Assembly: GCA_002914845.1 (NCBI GenBank)
Contig: JXTC01000316.1
Coordinates: 303,967 to 367,966 of the forward strand
From: Trema orientale
Taxonomy: Eukaryota; Streptophyta; Magnoliopsida; Rosales; Cannabaceae
Length of the DNA: 64,000 bases
Reading direction: 5' to 3'
Shown: one piece after another, positions 11,545 through 24,349 of the stretch
Position numbering within the stretch: position 1 is the first letter of the stretch
Layout: each line of letters opens with the position of its first letter
Translations under genes and position numbers: made by a program
Notes under the pieces: generated by a model
Told to the model about the DNA's origin: nothing
Seen by the model: only the letters and a program-made list of their open reading frames with translations
Databases searched by the model: none

Positions 11545-11708
11545 GTTTGGCTAGGTCAGGTTATGTTCGGTCGGCTTGGAAGTGACCATAACCCATCCAA
11601 AAATTCAATAGTCGAGTTAGAAATATCTCAGGTTGTTTTTTTTCTATCGATTTTTCCAGTTTTCAATAGTCGGATTATTCAGGTTATCGAATTTTTTGTA
11701 CAGTCCTA
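11545..11708. mobile_element. Truncated end of a second hAT-like element
   Basis: Read on the minus strand from 11708, the sequence TAGGACTGTACAAAAAATTC resembles the left end of the nearby intact hAT (TAGGACTACACAAAATC). It leads into a subterminal zone with GGTTCGG-like and CGACTATTGAA motifs. No matching second end or target duplication was found, so it is probably a solo end. Confidence 0.4.
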
Positions 11709-12744
11709 ATTACAACACTCTTCGAATTGTCGAGCGAGTCTCAAATAAGTCACGAAACTTTAAAATAGGTCAATTTATTATGTAAATGATAATTTAGTGA
11801 AAAATATAATTCAATGCAATAGCTTAACGCGTTCTAAAATTTATGTACCAAAAGTGCGATAACAAATGTGCTTTAGGGTATTAGATTGGCCCATTACAAA
11901 ATTCGAGAACCAATTTGTAAGTATCTTGTAATTTCGGTCCAAAAATGAAAATAACCAAAACCCCAATAAAAATTAGAAGAAAATAAAAATAGAAACAACG
12001 AAAAAAAATGACAAGGTAAGATGCATAATATTCTCATATAGAACTTTGAGTTATATAACAATAAATAAGATTTTTTTTCCCAGTTCCATAACGTTCTAAA
12101 ACTGTATTTAGCTATATTCCTAATCATATACTTTTTCAAAAAAGTTCAAAATTATCTCAGATCTTTTGTGAGAAAAAATGAAGACTTGATGTCTGGGCAA
12201 ATTGAACCTTATTTATAATTTGGGCTTTTAAGATTTGGAAAATTTAATTGAAATCAAGTATGTAAATGACGATTTCTAGTCTAAAATCGTAATTTTCCGA
12301 TATAAAAATAATGATTTGGTGAAAATTTCGTCAAATTTGAGCTCGATTAGATCCAACCCACTGGACCTAATCTAATTCGATTGGGCAATTGAGTTGACTC
12401 AATTAGATCCAATCGAGTTCGATTAGGATGTCTTGGGTTTTTCTACATCATGTTAATAAAAAAATAAATAAATAAATAAGAAAAAAGAGAAGACTAGATT
12501 TGGATTTGGGAAGGTTCCTGAACTCATTATTCCATTCTCAAATTCTTTATGTTGTTTATTTATCATAATTTACTTGGGACAAAAAAAAAAAAAAAAGGCA
12601 CTAGGCAGAAACTCGTATCTCAAGATTGATGAAAATCCAACGGTTATTTTATGGGCCTCGCCTCCCGCCCTTATTCGGTCGACCAACCGAGCCAAGAAGG
12701 AGCAGAAGCGAAGCTAACCAGAGCAGGGAGTAGAGAGAAGAGAC
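11709..12744. other. Intergenic region and HMCES promoter/leader
   Basis: AT-rich DNA without a gene. From 12300 to 12440 there is a small cluster of GATTAGATCCAA/CTCGATT motifs of unknown meaning. The last ~120 bases before 12745 are GC-richer and purine-rich and probably hold the HMCES 5' UTR. Confidence 0.4.
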
Positions 12745-15700
12745 ATGTGTGGGAGGGCTCGTTGTTCACTGAGAGCCGACGACATCCCCAGGGCTTGCCG
12801 CCGTAACGATGGCCCCGTCCGTACTATCCATATGGACCGGTAACCTCTTTCTCTTTATATTAATATATATATATATGTATGTTATATAATCATTTGTCTA
12901 ATTGTCTTCTGGAGATGAATTAGGAACAGTCTAGTTAAGTTTAGGTTGTGTTGGTTATGTGAGTATTATTTTGTTAATTATTGAGTACTTGTGGAAATTT
13001 TGGGAGATTTGTCTGTTGGTGGTAATGTCAATAAGGGTTTTATGGTAATGTCAATAAGGGTTTTATGGATACACATATAGGTATCGCCCTTCGTACAATG
13101 TTTCGCCGGGGTCAAACATACCGGTTGTTCGCAGAGAAGACGGCTCCGATGGCGTCGTCCTCCATTGCATGAAATGGGGACTAATTCCCAGTTTCACTAA
13201 GAAAACTGAGAAACCTGATCACTATAAGATGGTAACCAAAAAAAAGGGGGGCTTTTTCACTCTACTTTATGCTTGCTTTGACTTTGTACTATAATCTGAA
13301 TGTCTTTCGTGATTTTTCATGCTATTTCATTTGTGTTCCGAAATTTTCAGTTTAATGCTCGATCCGAGTCCATTAGCGAAAAGGCCTCCTTCCGTCGTCT
13401 AATTCCGAAAAGCCGTTGCCTTGTTGCAGTAGAAGGGTATGTGTAGTTCTTTTATTTATCTTTTAGGCTATGTTTATTAATCCGTGAAGGAATGAGTGGA
13501 AAGGAAAGAGTGAGTGGGGAAGGTAAAGGTTCTCTTTCATGTATAACTAATTGGATATGTTTACTAATCCGTGAAGGAATGATTGGAAAGATAATGGAGT
13601 AGAATAAGAAACAGTGAATGGGGAAGGTAAGGGTTCTCTTTCATGTGTAACTAATTGGTATGTAAACACATGAAAAAGAATAACTTTTCCTTTCCCGTTC
13701 CCTTTCCTCTTCATTACGGATTAGTAAACATGCCCTTATAGTATTCTTGTTTTTACTTTTATACCCGTGAGAGATAGGTAGGTAGAGTGGTCAGCCTACG
13801 GTTTGCTTATGGGGTACAATTCCTTTTGGGGACCTCATGGGACCTACCTACTAATATGCTCAAATTTCTTACCTCCCAAGGATTGTAGGGTTTGGCGGGA
13901 GAACCAGTATTAACAGAAAGTGTTCGGGTTTTTATCGTTTTTGTTTAGCATTACTTTACTATAAATAGAGCCACCTACTAATGTTCAACATTACTCATCT
14001 GTTCAACGAATTTGGGCTATGTTCTGCAGAAATGAAGTGATTACATTTTAGAAATGATGCTATAGGGGTGACCAACCTGAGTGTTATTATTATGCGTTAT
14101 TAGCTTTCAATTAACTTAGTGCAAGGTAAAGATGTGAACTTGTTTTCATTTCATATTTGCTATACTCTGCTTGAATCAAATATGAATCTTAATACTCCTA
14201 AAAGTTCATATGATAGAAGGAAAATGTAATTTATTTGGGCCCATATACTCATTTCGATTAGCATTGAATCCATCAGTATACGTTATCAATATCTCAAATC
14301 AATGATGGGTTTTATATTGGCGCTTGTTATGAAAAGAAAATCCACAATGGACTTGGACCTTGAAGGATGACTCATAGCTTCTGCCTGAGCTTGCCTAGCT
14401 ATTTCCAATATGATTATCAGCTGTTTAAATCCCCATGTACTTGCATATGTTTTCTGCTGTTATTAATCTTCTGTAACATGTGTGGATGCCAATAAAGTTT
14501 GTCCATCTTTTTGCCTTGTGGCTGATTTTTTTGTTGGTTGAAGTCATATGCGACCGAAATTTCAGTAAGGATTTTCAGCATTTTAATTGGTTGTTTTATT
14601 TGAATTCTTTTGCTTGTCTAAACTAACTTACATCGATTTATTTTCTCCGCGACATTCGATAATTTTACCTCAAGTTGTTCTCCAGATTCTATGAGTGGAA
14701 AAAAGATGGGTCGAAAAAGCAGCCTTACTACATTAATTTCAAGGATGGTCGGCCTCTTGTGTTTGCTGCTCTTTATGATTCATGGGAGAACTCTGAAGGT
14801 TTCACTCTCTTTTTGTTCCCTGATATGATAGTTTTTCAATATTTTTTCCCGGTTTTGAGAGAGATAGTTTTTCAATATTTTTTCCCGGATTTGAGAGAGA
14901 TCATTAGACGACTAACTTGTATCTCCAAAGAAAAAGGAAGGAATTGAGTGAATATAGTTATGAGGAATTTGCTTCAGATCAGGTGCTGATACAATTACTG
15001 TGTATGCTTTTCTGCAGGGGAGATACTTGACACTTTCACTATTATTACTACTTCTTCATCTTCAGCTTTACAGTGGCTGCATGGTGAGTTTAATTGTTAC
15101 TTCAATTTATGTATCTGTTATGTTTTCATACTCTTGTTCCCAGGGTATTGTCTGTGTTCCTAAACCCTAGTCTAGTGTTGGATTTTTTATTTATGTGTGC
15201 TCTAGATCTTTGTTCTTTGGAGCATGAATATATGCTTTTCGAGATCTTGTCCCTCATTCTATTTGTTGGTGTTCTTACAGTCTCTCATGTATGAAGAGAT
15301 GCACTTATGTCAGTAGGCAATTTTACAGTCTTGCAGTCCTACACATATAATGTATGAAGACGATAATTTCAGAAGGGAAATATCACCTACGAATGCAGTC
15401 TTCAGTTGCATGCTGCTGATGATGTATCATGAAATTCTTTTTTGTTTTAAAATAATATTATAGGTTTTGAGTTAGACTTTTATTTGTACATTCAGGTATT
15501 TAGGATTTTAGGTATTGAGTTTTGTTAGTGTGCGAATTATGGATTTCTGTTATCACATTTGCATCTCTGCTGACACATCTTTACATAAGTTTTGCTTTTG
15601 TAACAACATTTCTGTTGTCTGTTATTGCAGACCGTATGCCTGTTATTTACGGTGACAAGGAGTCAAGCGATGCATGGCTAACTGGTTCATCTTCCAAAGT

Positions 15701-16729
15701 TGATACGTTACTTAAACCATATGAAAATCCAGATCTGGTAAAGACTTTTTTTGGGATAAGAAACAGGAATCATGGAACTGCTATTCAATATGCACAAAGC
15801 GCGTGCATACACATATTTTTGGGGATTCCAAGTTCTAACATTTTGTGTCTCCAGATTTGGTACCCAGTGACAGCAGCAATGGGCAAGCCATCTTTTGACG
15901 GACCAGAGTGCATTAAGGAGGTATGACAAGTTGGCATTTTTATCACATTGATCTTTGAACTATTGGAGATGGCTTGTTACGAATACGATATAGAAGTTTT
16001 GTTCTTGGGCATAGTGGCCATTGGCTGCAAGCCAACGACCTCATTCTCATCTCTAGTGAACACTGAACAGTCTTTGGGTATATGGAGGTGAATGATGATC
16101 CAATGTGAAACTCTTATTTAAAGAGAGAATTCCAATGCTTGTGCTATTTAGTCACTGGCTTGTCTTCTAATATTTGTAACACATTTTTTGACAAAAAAAC
16201 ATGGAAGTTAATAAACAATAACCCTGTTGTCTGTCCGGTTATCTTGCATAATTGTTTTCAGCTTATATACTCCATGATTCCTTAATTAATATTTAATAAA
16301 GCTGCTGTTTGCTGCTGGTACCATTTTCTCCAGATAAAATTAAAAACAGATGGGAATATGCCAATATCAAAATTTTTCTCGACAAAGGGAATAAAAAAGG
16401 AAGCGGAATTAAATTCAGATGAGAAGGTTGTCAAGGTTGATACCGCAAAATGCCTGAAAGAAGAGCCTGAATCAAGAGAAAATACAGAAACATCCCTTTC
16501 TACTGAAAAAGAAGAACCTGACTCCAAATCTAGTGTCTCTTCATTTCCTCGGGAGGGTGCAGAGAACTGCCAGATGAAGCGGGACCATGAAGAACTTTCA
16601 TCTGATTCAAAGTTGACTAAAGACGAAGCTAATAAGCTGTCCACCAGTCCAGGGAGGAAGAAAGTAAAACTGAAGAGTGCTGGTGATTACAAACAACCTT
16701 CAGTACTTTCATACTTTGGTAAAAAGTAA
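12745..16729 (+). CDS. HMCES: HMCES/SRAP-domain abasic-site processing protein (8 exons)
   Basis: SRAP proteins form a covalent crosslink through Cys2 to abasic sites in single-stranded DNA at replication forks. Exons are 12745-12839, 13081-13231, 13351-13436, 14686-14798, 15018-15083, 15631-15737, 15855-15920 and 16334-16729, together exactly 359 codons plus stop. The protein opens Met-Cys-Gly-Arg, so Cys2 would be exposed after Met removal. The other expected active-site residues are present: Asn84 in FNARSES, Glu114 in FYEWKK, and His170 in WLHDRMPVIY. The catalytic domain fills residues 1 to about 225. The C-terminal 130 residues are charged and low-complexity, and end in a PCNA-box-like segment (Gln349...Tyr355-Phe356). 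An AATAAA occurs near 16821. Intron 3 holds a MITE. Family assignment is secure; function in plants is inferred from bacterial and animal members. Confidence 0.95.
13021..13066. repeat. Exact 23-bp tandem duplication in HMCES intron 1
   Basis: Two identical units (GGTAATGTCAATAAGGGTTT plus TAT) at 13021-13043 and 13044-13066, fourteen bases before the exon 2 acceptor. A further in-place duplication could shift branch-point spacing; no effect is shown. Confidence 0.85.
13466..13735. mobile_element. Tourist-like (PIF/Harbinger) MITE, 270 bp, in HMCES intron 3
   Basis: Left end GGCTATGTTTATTAATCCG and right end (reverse complement) GGGCATGTTTACTAATCCG form inverted repeats. The flanking trinucleotide TTA is present on both sides (13463-13465 and 13736-13738), the usual target of this superfamily. 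An internal segment beginning TCCGTGAAGGAATGA is repeated about 80 bases downstream, so the left terminal part is partly duplicated. Confidence 0.8.
14827..14898. repeat. 36-bp tandem duplication in HMCES intron 4
   Basis: Units at 14827-14862 and 14863-14898, each beginning GATAGTTTTTCAATATTTTT, are nearly identical. They lie inside the intron that starts at 14799 and do not affect the reading frame. Confidence 0.8.
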
Positions 16730-17279
16730 TCGTGCTTATTAGGATATGTATCTACCGCATTAACTATAGACAGGTGGGAGTTTTGTGATGTAAAAAGAAA
16801 TCGACGAAGGTTTTTTTGTACAAATAAACCTTCAATCGGTTTGCTAGAACAACTTCTTTCCAAAGCTTTTATCTTGTGTTCCTACCTGCCCTTTTTGGTA
16901 TTTTGCTTATTGAAGTTTCCTGTCCTGTATATCCTCAACGTTGTCATCATTGCCTTTATTTAGCCAAGCCGAGTTCAAATCACTTGCTATGATTTTGTAT
17001 TGTATTTCTATGAAGGCTTCTTTATGTTCATATGCCTGTGATAGTAAGGATTTTACGCCACGATTTGACACACACACACAAACACCCAAAAAAATTAAAA
17101 TAAAAATGAAAGAAAAGAGTTTAAGTCAGTCTTTGTAACATAACTTTCAATTTTTGATTGTCTTCGACTGTAGTAATTACAAAGGTGCAATACGTCTGTT
17201 CAATCAAAAGGACTCTTTGAAAGTCCTTATTACACATTTTAAGAAGAAAGAAAAAGAAAAAGAAAATTGCAGTTTGCAA
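16730..17279. other. Convergent intergenic region
   Basis: 3' sides of HMCES (plus) and the hypothetical gene at 17280-17699 (minus) face each other. There is a probable polyadenylation signal AATAAA near 16821 and a short CA-rich tract near 17069-17090. No further gene is seen. Confidence 0.45.
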
Positions 17280-17699
17280 TTAACAGAGGGGAAACACCTG
17301 GGGACGTAGAAATGGCAAAGACCAATAGACACCCTCAATCAACTGTGCATTTGGTACCATCTCCGTTATGAGTTTCCTTAGCATCCGAATAGGACCAGCC
17401 ATGAAGCCCCACTGCACCACCGGGCGTACTCCAAGAGAGAAGCCTCGGCGCTTATTCCCGAGCCGAACTGTGGCGCCTCTCCGCCGCCTGAGCCGCTTTT
17501 TGGGGCGGCACCAGCCTACCAACATGGTGGAATTTGAGAACATAGATATGGTTACAGCACCTCTTCTCAACATCTCCAGCAAATATTTGTGGTCTTTGGC
17601 TGTGCTTTGCTGTACTTTAATGAATTTCCATTCCAATCCTAGTTCAATTATATATCGTTGTACTAAAGATGGATCAATGATGTCAATCATGAACTTCAT
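17280..17699 (-). CDS. Small intronless hypothetical protein, 139 aa
   Basis: One uninterrupted frame from ATG 17699 to TAA 17280; a longer reading to 17711 would need TTG, with an in-frame TAA just before it. The N-terminal part (about residues 1-62) contains a LVQRYIIELGLEWKFIKVQQ segment that looks helical. Next is a strongly basic stretch at about 65-85 (RPKKRLRRRRG), a possible nuclear or nucleic-acid-binding signal. The C-terminus contains RRGFSLGVRPVVQWGF, which I associate with a family of small uncharacterised plant proteins without being able to name it. No signal peptide or membrane segment is seen. The composition looks like real coding sequence and unlike the surrounding AT-rich ORFs. 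Function unknown. Confidence 0.65.
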   Translation of the reverse strand: MKFMIDIIDPSLVQRYIIELGLEWKFIKVQQSTAKDHKYLLEMLRRGAVTISMFSNSTMLVGWCRPKKRLRRRRGATVRLGNKRRGFSLGVRPVVQWGFMAGPIRMLRKLITEMVPNAQLIEGVYWSLPFLRPQVFPLC

Positions 17700-20026
17700 A
17701 ATGGGCAGCAATTATAACAATCATGAAGCTTTGAGGCCTGACTGTAGAGTGAAGTAAAGTGATAACCCCACAAGGAGAATATACTCTATATTATATGTTT
17801 GGTTTGTGGTATTCATCATTAATTGGGGCTTATGCTCGAATCAACATCAGTATAAAGGGCCTATAGGTGACATGTAATTGTCATATCCTATAATTAATCA
17901 AATATTCGTTATAAGATAGTTACTAATCGGATTTTGACTTATTTTTGTGTTAAAATCAGTGGATAAGATGGTTCCAATAGTCGAACAAGTAATGATGGTC
18001 AACTTCCAAAGGTGTTGTTATCCAAATATGGGACTTGAAAATTTTCTTTATTGCAAGTATGAGATATGATTTGACACTTAAAGTTGGGATTGGAATTTGA
18101 ATGGGCTATGTTCTTGTCACCAAAATGCGCTCTTTTACATTATTTGTGTTTTTTCGTTCACGAAAATGGAAAGTTAAAAAAATTTACCAATCGTAACCAA
18201 ACAAAAGTAGAAAGATTATCATGTAATGTTGCCCATATACTTGGTTTATTTCAAACGGAAAAAATAGATAAGGATAAAAGTTGTCAAGTAAGATCTAAAT
18301 CTACAATAATTTATTTTTATGAGATAATAGGTGATAATTCGAATTAGATTTGGAGGTTCAATTATTGTATCTTGGCCTGAAAAAAAGCAAAGGCGCTTAC
18401 TTGCTTTCAGTTGATTTTTAATTAATGTCAATATGTATTTTTAATTTTGTCTCGCTTTTGCTTATGGGCATCTTGGATACGTGGTTTGCTTTCTCATGAT
18501 ATTCTGGCCCTCGAACAAGCACCAGCTACCTCAACCTTTGTCCGACCCTTTTCCGATTTAAGTCTTTCTTTCAAGTTTTAAACACGTTTGTGCCCCATCT
18601 GATATTAATCTAAAAATAAATAAATAAATTTGCTAACCTTTACACAATTATGAACTCGTTCAGGTGTTAATTTTTTAATAGTGTCATAATGATATAGTTA
18701 ATTGTTTAACACTCACCATTCAATTACAAATAAATTTTCTCTTAAAAGCAGCTTTTTTGTCGTGATAAGTTAATACATGTATGAGTTATTATTTCCACAC
18801 ACACACAAAAAAAAAAAAAAAGAAGTCTATAACAATTTATTATGTGTAAATTATTGTTTTTCTAAAATTGTCTTAAAAGCATCTAAGATCATTTACCAAA
18901 TTCTAGGACTTGTTTTGTAATGTCTACTGTTTCTTTTCCTCTATTTTTTTTTTAATAAAAGTAAAAACTGAAAATAATTTATAAGTTTTTCTGAGTATTT
19001 TCAACACACATTTGAGTCTTTTCCAAATACCTGTAACCTGTGTTCATATCACCCGAGAAGATGAGAAAATTGTTAGGAGTTGCAACATAGTCCAGGTCCT
19101 CAAGGAACTCGCTAGAAGGCCAGAGGCCCAGAAGCCCCCCTCACCGAAGGGCAACTTAATTTGGGCTTACCCGGCTGAGCTCAGGAGCAGAATTGACTAT
19201 TATGGGCCGCTCGATGTCTAACAGAAGTACATAAATACGTGTTTTAGATAGCATATTTGGATAGATACCCTGTTTTAAAATTTTATCGGATTTATATAAT
19301 ATTTTTTACAAACATGTATCACAGGTATAAATATATGGTATACATTTTACATGTAAAAGGTCTAGCTTAAAATGGGTATACACCTAGGTAAAAATTTTAA
19401 AAATGGCTATGTATCCAGCATGACTGAAAATAAAAAGGCATGTATCCAAATATGTTACATAAAAAAAGTACTAGGTCCAATTTTTCTCAAAAATTACACT
19501 AATTCGCAATTTTTTTTTTTTTCAGGGACTAATATATTTTTATCCACTCAAGCCAATTTCAAAGGAGAACTCTAGTTGTTGTAAGTGGTAATAATACCGT
19601 ATAAAAAAAAAGACCGCTGTTAATTTTGATTCATCATGGACCTTAACCCAATTGGAAAATGAACGAAGGAGGCTAGTTTACCTATTTTACATCGTGAGCC
19701 TAGAAAATAGGGGAAATCACTCCCGACTAATCGAAAAAGAACATGAAAAATCCATATTGTTAAAATATTTGATTTTTACAGTGTCAATCATATGCTCTTC
19801 AATTTCGAAAACTATTGTCGTCTTCCTTCTCCATATGCTTAAGTGCTTTAAAGTCTCACTCTTTCAAAATGGGCATGAACAACCTTCGTGATCTTCTCAT
19901 CTCTTTGAAGCTCAAAAACTTCGCGCACAATCCCTAAAAAGGGCAAGACTAAATATATTAATGTCTGCCTTATCCTTGTCATATGTTCAAAATGGCTTAT
20001 TGTTTACGATCTTTACCTCCAACAAT
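17700..20026. other. Gene-poor AT-rich stretch
   Basis: No gene recognised. A weak resemblance exists between 19240-19420 and 5900-6090 (TATACTTGGTATA-type motifs), suggesting shared old repeat material. The short plus-strand frame at 19012-19221 has no recognisable content. Confidence 0.4.
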
Positions 20027-20055
20027 CTTTGGCGTTGACCTGGTCAACGCCAAAG
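20027..20055. other. Near-perfect 29-bp palindrome
   Basis: Two 14-base arms, CTTTGGCGTTGACC and GGTCAACGCCAAAG, are exact reverse complements around a single T. The arms contain TTGACC, the core of plant W-boxes. It lies in a gene desert, so no target gene is suggested. Confidence 0.9.
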
Positions 20056-20579
20056 ACTACAGGCAAGAGCACTAACAATTTTAGGGTGGGATGTTGTGCT
20101 TTTGCAATTTAAGTTTGGCCTGATGTGTTTAGAGTTAGATCGCCTAACCTGTGGCTCGGCGTTCAATGCGGTGGCAAGTGATCACGTAGTAACCTGGCCA
20201 TGTGACTTGATCTTGGCCTAAAAAAATTAGAACATCTTGATTTTCAATAGTCTATTTTTTTTTTCTTACAAAATAACTCCTTACATATTGGGTGAAGATA
20301 CTAGCTTATATTCCAAAACTCCAAGAGTTATTTACTTAGGAAAAAAATAATAAATGCACCTTGGATTTTGGTTAAATAATAGTATCACATATTTTGTTTA
20401 CGAAAAGAACAAACAAGTACATTTCTTTAGATTTTAGTTTTATATTACTGTCATAAAACCAAGTGGTGACATCAAGGTGATACTTGTATGTAATCTGAAA
20501 ATTCAACAAGAAATTTTGTTATTTCCATTTTACCAATTTTTTTAGTTTAGTTTATAATTTCAAATATTCAAACAACGAC

Positions 20580-21400
20580 AATAATACTCAAGCAACTTAT
20601 ATCTAAAGCAATGTAAAAAAAGGCATATATAATTTTACATGGTTCAATAATGCAATAACATTGTCTACATCCATGATCCATGTACTAAGTCCAGAGAGTA
20701 CCAAAAATATTAGCAGCAAACCAAAATATTATCAAGATTTTATGTAAGAAAATAATAACATACAATATATAAAGTTAAATAAATACAACAAGTATTTATA
20801 ACAAACTTTGAACAAAGTTAAAGTTACCAAATGTTTGTTCCAATATGCTTAGTATGAAACTTGATTCATCCACAGAAAATGAAAGTTTTATACAAAACAG
20901 TAACTACGTTAATAATTGAGGCCTGTGTGATATACAATGTCCTTAAAATTGATTCGCTCTCTCTGGTGGAATGCTTGAAGATTTTGTAAGCATTAGTTTT
21001 CCAGGATACAATGAAAAGAGTAGCAAGTGAAGCACCAACACCTCCAAACTGGATTGCTACGAACTTCAACACATTAAGAATTCTAGTTACGAAATTTCTA
21101 AACACTCGAATAACTATAGTTAGAAACTCAAAACTCTAGGCAGCAAGAAGAACTAGAGAAAAAACTAGAGAGAAGAGGGAGGCTCAGTTTCATTTTTGAT
21201 GTGTGGAATGAGGAGGAGGAGGTCTCCTTTTATAGCTTGTGAAATGGAAGGTTTCCATCTTTACTCTTAATGAGCATTATTCTCATAAGGCAAAAAATGA
21301 TTGTTATGAAGCCAAAAACTGCCCAAAAACGGCTAGCCACAAATACTAGGCAATTTTTCTAAATCTGCACTCTTAATTTATACAATAATCATGGCAGTTT
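20580..21400 (-). mobile_element. Probable dispersed repeat fragment
   Basis: The segment has the look of a plant transposon remnant: ACATGGTTCAATAATGC and CTACATCCATGATCC near 20636-20680, and near 21140-21235 a block with GAGGGAGGCTCAG, GTGTGGAATGAG and CTCCTTTTATAG. These phrases recur in plant repeats known to me, but the family cannot be named and no ends or target duplication were found. The 79-codon frame at 20866-21105 inside it is not recognised. Confidence 0.35.
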
Positions 21401-24349
21401 CAAGTCTAAAGTAAGGTGAATGTTAAGTGACCATTTATAGGAAACAAAAATGTCCAAAATAAAAGAAAAAATAAACTGGACCGCAATAAAAAGTTGAGCT
21501 TACTATGGTCCAATTTTTGACCCGACATTCGTGACCGCAGGTACGGGCACATACGAGCTCGTACAAATTCAAGCCCAAGCCCGATGATTTGTACTCCCTT
21601 TGTGCACGTCTGAGAAAGCATCTATGGTAGTTATTCTTACCATCATCATAAAACATGAGCCTATATACATTACTTGATCCAAGCATTTCCACCACGTAGG
21701 ACTCAAGTATTTTTTTATTTCATTTTTCCATTTCAATAGTGCAATTTTAAATAACAATTTCTTATTCATTCATGTACCATTTTAAGTATGTGAATATACA
21801 AAATCGATATTCTCGTGGAGGAGAACAAAAATTCACCAAGACCTTTCATCAACGAGATGTGGGTCCCATTCAATTTTTAGCTTCAAAATAATTCATGAAA
21901 ATGAGTTCTATAACACAAATTTAGACTCAATACACATGGGCTTCCAAGCTTAAGCCAAGCCTAATATCTTTAACCCATTTTCTAATATCTTAAATAATGA
22001 ATTTGAAAATATAATCAACATCTTAAACAATGAATTTTAGAACTCTTTTCTAGTTGCTGCCTTCCACTCCTTGCATGAAGAATGCTATGAATACCAGCTC
22101 CAGCAGGTGAAACGATCAATGAAATGCCTTTAGCTTCAGCTAGTAGCTAAACTCCCTTCAACTTATGCTAATATAAAAGATCCCTCAATCTTATGTTCAG
22201 GTCACCAATAAACTTTTTTCAGAGGTGAAATGCTTGTTGAAGCTTCAATAAAGCTAAGATGTTGAAACCCCTTTAGTTACAAGCACCAATACAGGATCCC
22301 TTTCGTAGTCATATCACCATTGAACTGGTTTCAGTAGTGATCAAGTGAAAAATCAAAAAACATAGAAAACAAAGAGAAAGAGTAAACAATATTCTCACAT
22401 TTCTAGCTGTATGGAGAAGAGCTAGAAAAAGCCTTATCAAAATATGGAGAAAATGTATATTAAGGCCAAACCATTTCAAAAGGAAATGATTTCTATTAAT
22501 TTGTCTAGATAAAAAAGCCAGTCACAAAAAAATCTATCAAACCTCTAAAAGACAAGATGACTAAACAGGACAACAAAACTCAGTTTTGGGATGTGAATGG
22601 AATGTCTTAACACTAAAACAATTGATAAGACAAGGGGGGCTATTTTAATCTAGGAAGACTAGACGAAATTTAGATAACCAAATCAGTGATAGGACAAATA
22701 AGATGGAACTTAGGATTAAATAGAGAATTACCAAAAATACTAGAGCGATAAGACAAATTGATGAGCTATTGATCAGACACTTCAGTGAACGTCACCCTCA
22801 ATGACAGAATAATATGGGAAGCTCGACATATCATCCGCCAGTAGCATTGATAATAAACCCGAAAACAAATACCTAGTGAAACCGGAAAGTATGATCCAAG
22901 CACATGAATTGTTTAATACAACACCAAAAATCCTAAGATGCCAAACATTAAAAGGCTAATAGATATATTGCTTCATATAAAATCCAATAGATATTTATGT
23001 AACTATTTTTAGTATTTTTTTTTTTTTGAGGGGGGCGGCTTCTCTTCATTCTTTTGATTCTTTTTTGATTTGATTCTTTTTCACGTATCAAAATGCGCAC
23101 AATGTTCTTTCTCAATCGCCATGGTAATATGATACATGTGCGAAAGAGACCGAACAAACAATACATGGGCCCTGCCAATATACAATCAAGTGGTAGAAAA
23201 AGACAATGCAGATATTAAAACAGAGAAAAAAAAAAGTACAAAATGACAAGCATATATATATATATCTACATAATTACTTGAACACGCATTCAGGTTGCTT
23301 CTTAATTTTTTAGCAACATTTTCTATATTTTTCCATTTTATTCTCTTCTTTCTGTACCACTTCATTATGATCAGGGAGAAAAAGAAGAATTACAAAACCA
23401 TATTTGAACTTGATAAATAAGACAACAATATTTCTGAAAGTCATTAACACAGTTAATAGGCTTTCAGACAAAAAAAAAAAAACAATATCGAGTATCATAA
23501 AGATTAATTAGGGAAATTAAGCACAATTGATCCTGCCAAAGGCCCATCAGTTATTGATAACAACCTATTAAGTTCTCATAATTCACATATATGTTTCTTT
23601 GATGTAATTTTATATTGTTTTTTAATAATACACATTTGTCATATTCAAATGGGTTAAGATTTGTTGGGAAGATCGAAAGGTACATCCAAGTGATAACTAA
23701 TTTCCTCAAACAAACTCCTTATATGATTTGTTTCTTGGCCATATCTATATTATTGGATTTAATATATAGACATGCACTTCTCATTCTAAATAGTTAAATG
23801 TATGTCAAATTCAAATAAAGTCAACTGAATATATTTAGCCGGGTGTATGTTGGCTTCCAAATTAAATTATATTCATCCAAGGATCGAGAGATTGGAGTCC
23901 TCTATATTATTATTTTTGGCATGCCAAGTTGTGACGCTTATGGTCTATAGTTGTCCCTGTTTGAGAACTGTACAATTAGGCAAGGTTGTTATTGGTATGA
24001 AAACTGCGACCTTCTACTTTGGCTTCGTAGAATTGAATTGCTTAATTTTGTAAGGATAAAATCCTGACTAGTGACTAGACACATAAACTTCACATTATTG
24101 GTAAGTTATAACGATAGTGACCTACGTTTTGATGGACAATTTTTTGAAGCAAATGATGCAGGGGACACGAATTGCGACAAATGACACCACTTTTACTTCA
24201 TTTACTTTTTTTTCTCCTTTCTGTTTGTCCATAGCGCTACCATTGTTATAGGCGACCATCAGTGCTTAATTAATGGTACAAAATTAAGAATTATTTTTCT
24301 CCAAAGCATTGTTAAAAGGACATTGTTGATACCAAAAGTTAGTATAACA
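21401..24349. other. Gene desert
   Basis: No coding region, RNA gene or clear element recognised. The frames on the minus strand between 21406 and 21769 overlap each other in different phases and look like chance. Near 23257-23272 is a short (TA)n tract. Confidence 0.4.

Noticed and set aside
20866..21105. 79-codon minus-strand frame
   Set aside because: Lies in probable repeat debris and resembles no known protein.
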